Part shown: one piece after another, positions 4,844-7,281 of the stretch | Layout: every line of letters begins with the position of its first letter | Position numbering within the stretch: position 1 is the first letter of the stretch | From: Oscillospiraceae bacterium | GTDB lineage: Bacteria; Bacillota; Clostridia; Oscillospirales; Acutalibacteraceae | Length of the DNA stretch: 7,281 bases | Direction: 5' to 3' | Assembly: GCA_003517915.1 (NCBI GenBank) | Contig: DOZQ01000116.1 | Coordinates: 1 to 7,281 of the forward strand | Made by a program: the position numbers and the translations under genes | Notes under the pieces: model-generated | What the model was told of the DNA's origin: nothing | Seen by the model: only the letters and a program-made list of their open reading frames with translations | Databases searched by the model: none

Positions 4844-6297
4844 TAGAATTCCTCCAAAACCTGAATATTCTCTATGCTCATGTCCTGCGGGCCGGTAAGC
4901 AGACAGCCCTTTTCCCTGGCGTAGGCAATATAGCTTAAAATATCGCCTGTTATAATCTCGCCCGGAGCCAAAATAGGTATACCGGGCGGATAGCACATTA
5001 CAAACTCCCCGCTTACGCGGCCCTTGCTCTGTTCAAACGGCACAGAGCTTTTCTGCGCGAAAAACGCCTGCTTGGGCGCGACCGCGACAAAAGGATTTAT
5101 ATATTCATGGTCAAAAAGGCCCGCTTGATTCTTGGAATAAAGGCGCTTTATTTCATAAAGCGCCGAGACCAGCCGCTCGATTTCAAACATCCGGTCGCCG
5201 GCCGAGATAATGGCTAAAATATTGCCTATGTCGCCGAACTCAATTTGAATGCCGTATTCGTCCCTGAGCAGGTCATAGACCTCAATGCCGGCAAGGCCGA
5301 TGTCGCGGGTGTGCACCGACAGCTTGGTGATATCAAAATCATAGACCGCGCCGCAGCCTATAAGCTCCCTGCCAAAAGCGTTGTAGCCGCCCAGCCTGTT
5401 GATCTCGCCCCGGGCGTATTCGGCAAGCGCCGCGGTTTTCGCAAAAATCTCCCGGCCGTAAAGGGCGAGATTCTTGCGCGCTAAATCCAGCGACGAAAGC
5501 AGCAGATAAGACGCGCTGGTGGTTTGGGTCAGGTTTATGACCTGACGGACATAGTCGCCGCTGACCTGAGCGCCGCAGAGCAAAAACGAGCTTTGGGTAA
5601 GGGAGCCGCCGGTTTTGTGCATACTTACCGCCGACATATCCGCCCCTGCACGCATGGCCGCGGCGGGAAGCCCCTCTCCGAAATAAAAATGCGTGCCGTG
5701 CGCTTCATCGACGAGCGCCAGCATCCCGTGCGCGTGGGCGCACTCGACTATTTCACGCAGTGCGGAGCAGACGCCGTAATATGTCGGGTTGTTGATGAAA
5801 ACCGCCTTCGCCTCGGGATGCTCGGTAATCGCGTGCTTCACGTCCTCAACCGACATGCCCAGCGGAATACCCAGATTTTTGTCCACCCCTGGATTCACAT
5901 AGACAGGCACCGCGCCGCAGATTACCAGCGCGTTTATGGCGCTTCGGTGCACGTTGCGCGGCATAATTATCATATCGTCGGCACCGCAGGCCGACATTAT
6001 CATGCTCTGCACGCATGAGGTTGTGCCGCCGACCATTAAAAAGGCCGACGACGCGCCAAAAGCGTCGGCCGCCAAAAGCTCCGCCTCGCGGATGACCGAA
6101 ACCGGATGAGAGAGGTTGTCCAGCGGCTTCATCGAGTTTACATCCGCCTTCACGCACAGCTCGCCAAAAAAACCGGTAAGCTCGGCGTTGCCCCGGCCGC
6201 CCTTGTGACCCGGCACGTCAAAATGAACCACGCGGTCTGCGCGGTGACGACTGAGCGCTTCATAAATAGGGGCCCGGTTCTGTGAAAGACGCCGCAT
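4843..6297 (-). CDS. speA: Arginine decarboxylase of the fold-I Orn/Lys/Arg decarboxylase family
   Basis: This PLP decarboxylase is probably biosynthetic and produces agmatine from arginine. That substrate is inferred mainly from the adjacent agmatinase gene, since lysine and ornithine enzymes share this fold. It has 484 residues, the short Bacillus SpeA/YaaO-type length without the extra N-terminal domain of the proteobacterial inducible forms. Signatures visible are HFDVPGHKGG (25-34), DVNSMKPLDNLSHP (52-65), GGTTS (90-94), the cofactor-binding DEAHG (197-201), and the Schiff-base Lys228 in SMHKTGGSLTQSS (225-237). The C-terminal domain holds YPPGIPILAPGE at 436-447. The ATG at 6297 has a strong GGGGAGG five bases upstream. 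It starts 46 nt after the speD stop in a spacer with no terminator, and ends overlapping speE by one base. Confidence 0.92.
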   Translation of the reverse strand: MRRLSQNRAPIYEALSRHRADRVVHFDVPGHKGGRGNAELTGFFGELCVKADVNSMKPLDNLSHPVSVIREAELLAADAFGASSAFLMVGGTTSCVQSMIMSACGADDMIIMPRNVHRSAINALVICGAVPVYVNPGVDKNLGIPLGMSVEDVKHAITEHPEAKAVFINNPTYYGVCSALREIVECAHAHGMLALVDEAHGTHFYFGEGLPAAAMRAGADMSAVSMHKTGGSLTQSSFLLCGAQVSGDYVRQVINLTQTTSASYLLLSSLDLARKNLALYGREIFAKTAALAEYARGEINRLGGYNAFGRELIGCGAVYDFDITKLSVHTRDIGLAGIEVYDLLRDEYGIQIEFGDIGNILAIISAGDRMFEIERLVSALYEIKRLYSKNQAGLFDHEYINPFVAVAPKQAFFAQKSSVPFEQSKGRVSGEFVMCYPPGIPILAPGEIITGDILSYIAYAREKGCLLTGPQDMSIENIQVLEEF

Positions 6298-6343
6298 GGC
6301 TTCCTCCCCTTTTAAAGTTGAAAGTTAATTTACGATATAGTTT

Positions 6344-7141
6344 CTAATAGATATTGGCACCGCTGAATATTTCGATCATCTCGCGGCGCAAATTGTCGGT
6401 TATATGCAGCCTTTCCTTCGGCGGCAGCTCATATACATCGGTGTTGAAAAGATAATTTTGCAGCGCGATTTCTTTTATCAGCATTTTGGTGTGAAAGATG
6501 TTGGACTGGTAGACGTTTACGTCTATGGCGTCATAGCGGGTGAGGGTTTTGTCGTCGATGTAATTCTGGATAGAGGCTATATCATGGTCTATAAAGCATT
6601 TTTTGCCCTCGAGATCTCTTGTAAAGCCGCGCACACGGTAATCGATGGTGATAATATCCGAATCAAAGCTGCCTATAAGATAATCCAGCGTGTTGAGCGG
6701 CGAAACCTCGCCGCAGGTCGACACGTCTATGTCGACCCTGAATGTCGAGATGGCGTTTTCGGGATGGCTTTCGGGGAAAGTGTGCACCGTCACGTGGCTT
6801 TTATCTAAATGAGCGCCGACCGTGCGGTGAAGGGCGAATTTCCCCTGATTGCAGGATTCGTCTATCTGTCCGTTTTCCAGCGTATTTTCGGCAATGAGAA
6901 TGTTGACCGACGCTCCCTGCGGGTCATAATCCTGCTTGGAAATATTTAAAACCGTCGCCCCTATCATTTCGGTGACGTCACATAAAAGATTGGTAAGGCG
7001 CTCTGAATTATACTGCTCGTCAATATACGCGAGATAGTCCTTGCGGGCTCTCGCGCTTTTCGCGTAGCATACGTCATAAATATTAAAACTCAGGGTTTTG
7101 GTCAGGTTATTAAACCCGTAAAGCGTTATTTTCTCTTTCAC
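6344..7141 (-). CDS. speD: S-adenosylmethionine decarboxylase proenzyme, E. coli-type (class 1A)
   Basis: A pyruvoyl enzyme that decarboxylates SAM to supply aminopropyl groups to SpeE. The proenzyme cleaves itself at Lys114-Ser115 ([19 protein letters not shown], 110-128), turning the Ser into pyruvate. [10 protein letters not shown] (141-150) carries Cys143, matching the catalytic Cys of E. coli Spe[21 protein letters not shown] (8-27), DYDPQGASV (71-79) and [12 protein letters not shown] (165-176) match the E. coli protein closely. I chose GTG 7141 because it gives 265 residues against 264 in E. coli with co-linear N-termini, and GGGGTG lies about 8 nt upstream. The frame is open further upstream, in fact to the window edge, but that stretch crosses a terminator and a repeat and reads as non-protein. 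It is the first gene of the visible operon. I see no convincing promoter in front. Confidence 0.95.
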   Translation of the reverse strand: MKEKITLYGFNNLTKTLSFNIYDVCYAKSARARKDYLAYIDEQYNSERLTNLLCDVTEMIGATVLNISKQDYDPQGASVNILIAENTLENGQIDESCNQGKFALHRTVGAHLDKSHVTVHTFPESHPENAISTFRVDIDVSTCGEVSPLNTLDYLIGSFDSDIITIDYRVRGFTRDLEGKKCFIDHDIASIQNYIDDKTLTRYDAIDVNVYQSNIFHTKMLIKEIALQNYLFNTDVYELPPKERLHITDNLRREMIEIFSGANIY

Positions 7142-7200
7142 CCACGTCACACCCCAAACTATTGTTTCTGTGATAATTGCGCTATGTTTTATCAATTTGC

Positions 7201-7231
7201 TATAGGGCGCGGCTTGTCCCGCCCCCACACG
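7201..7231. repeat. GC-rich palindromic repeat upstream of speD
   Basis: GGGCG (7205-7209) pairs with CGCCC (7220-7224), with an inner G-C pair beyond a C-C mismatch, and it is flanked by TATA and CACACG. No T-run follows on either strand, so it is not an intrinsic terminator by itself. It shares the T(G/A)TAGGG start and GC-rich palindromic core with the repeat at 3112-3140 and may belong to the same dispersed family. Confidence 0.35.
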
Positions 7232-7233
7232 AT

Positions 7234-7261
7234 AAAAAACGCTACGACCTTGCCGTAGCGT
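7234..7261 (-). terminator. Intrinsic terminator of an upstream gene outside the window
   Basis: On the minus strand, ACGCTACG (7261-7254), a 7-base loop and CGTAGCGT (7246-7239) form a perfect 8-bp hairpin running into six Ts (7239-7234). There is no T-run on the other side, so it acts leftwards. It most likely ends a minus-strand gene lying to the right. Because it stands between that gene and speD, speD needs its own start of transcription or the hairpin is read through or regulated. Confidence 0.75.
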
Positions 7262-7281
7262 GGTTACGTTCCCCTGCGCCC

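Noticed and set aside
4844..4996. 51-residue N-terminal extension of SpeE
   Set aside because: It overlaps the decarboxylase gene in another frame. The ATG at 4843 has a GGAGG at correct spacing and gives the normal family length.
7142..7281. Open frame upstream of the SpeD start, continuous to the window edge
   Set aside because: It crosses a perfect intrinsic terminator and a GC palindrome, has no homology I recognise, and is absent from E. coli-type SpeD proteins. Openness over about 46 codons is likely chance.

Overview
The window looks like a chromosomal piece of a Gram-positive, probably gut-type Clostridia (Oscillospiraceae/Ruminococcaceae-like) bacterium. This is inferred from strong AGGAGG-type ribosome binding sites, sigma-A promoters with 17-nt spacers, a Bacillus/Clostridium-type fold-I arginine/lysine/ornithine decarboxylase, and a polyamine operon layout typical of Firmicutes. 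No rRNA or other taxonomic marker is present, so the assignment is tentative.

Positions 734-7141 hold one long minus-strand polyamine operon in the order speD, speA-type decarboxylase, speE, speB, carboxyspermidine/carboxynorspermidine dehydrogenase, nspC. Six complete genes are read right to left. speA-speE-speB are physically overlapped, and the last two genes are separated from speB by a 70-nt spacer carrying a palindromic repeat. Together they encode arginine to agmatine (SpeA) and agmatine to putrescine plus urea (SpeB). They also encode two different ways of adding the aminopropyl group: the classical route with decarboxylated SAM (SpeD + SpeE), and the aspartate-semialdehyde route (dehydrogenase + NspC). 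Having both routes in one transcription unit is the metabolic surprise. It suggests either redundancy under different SAM/aspartate supply, or a longer or alternative polyamine product.

Positions 212-540 hold what reads as an unannotated type I toxin-antitoxin module. A plus-strand promoter (TTGACA-17-TAAAAT) drives an mRNA beginning with a 5' hairpin. Its ribosome binding site is folded into a C5/G5 hairpin ahead of a 30-codon GTG-start ORF for a single-span hydrophobic peptide with a basic tail. A convergent minus-strand promoter (TTGACA-17-TAATAT) drives a roughly 90-100 nt antisense RNA ending at a 12-bp hairpin shared with the toxin's 3' end. The layout matches the Fst/par (RNAI/RNAII) architecture, although I do not recognise the peptide.

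Positions 1-160 hold an unidentified, strongly structured segment running off the left edge. It can be read as a plus-strand intrinsic terminator, and it also lies just downstream of a minus-strand promoter. The right edge (7142-7281) holds a minus-strand intrinsic terminator for an unseen upstream gene, a GC-rich palindromic repeat and the speD leader, in which I see no convincing promoter. Positions 541-704 hold nothing I can support.
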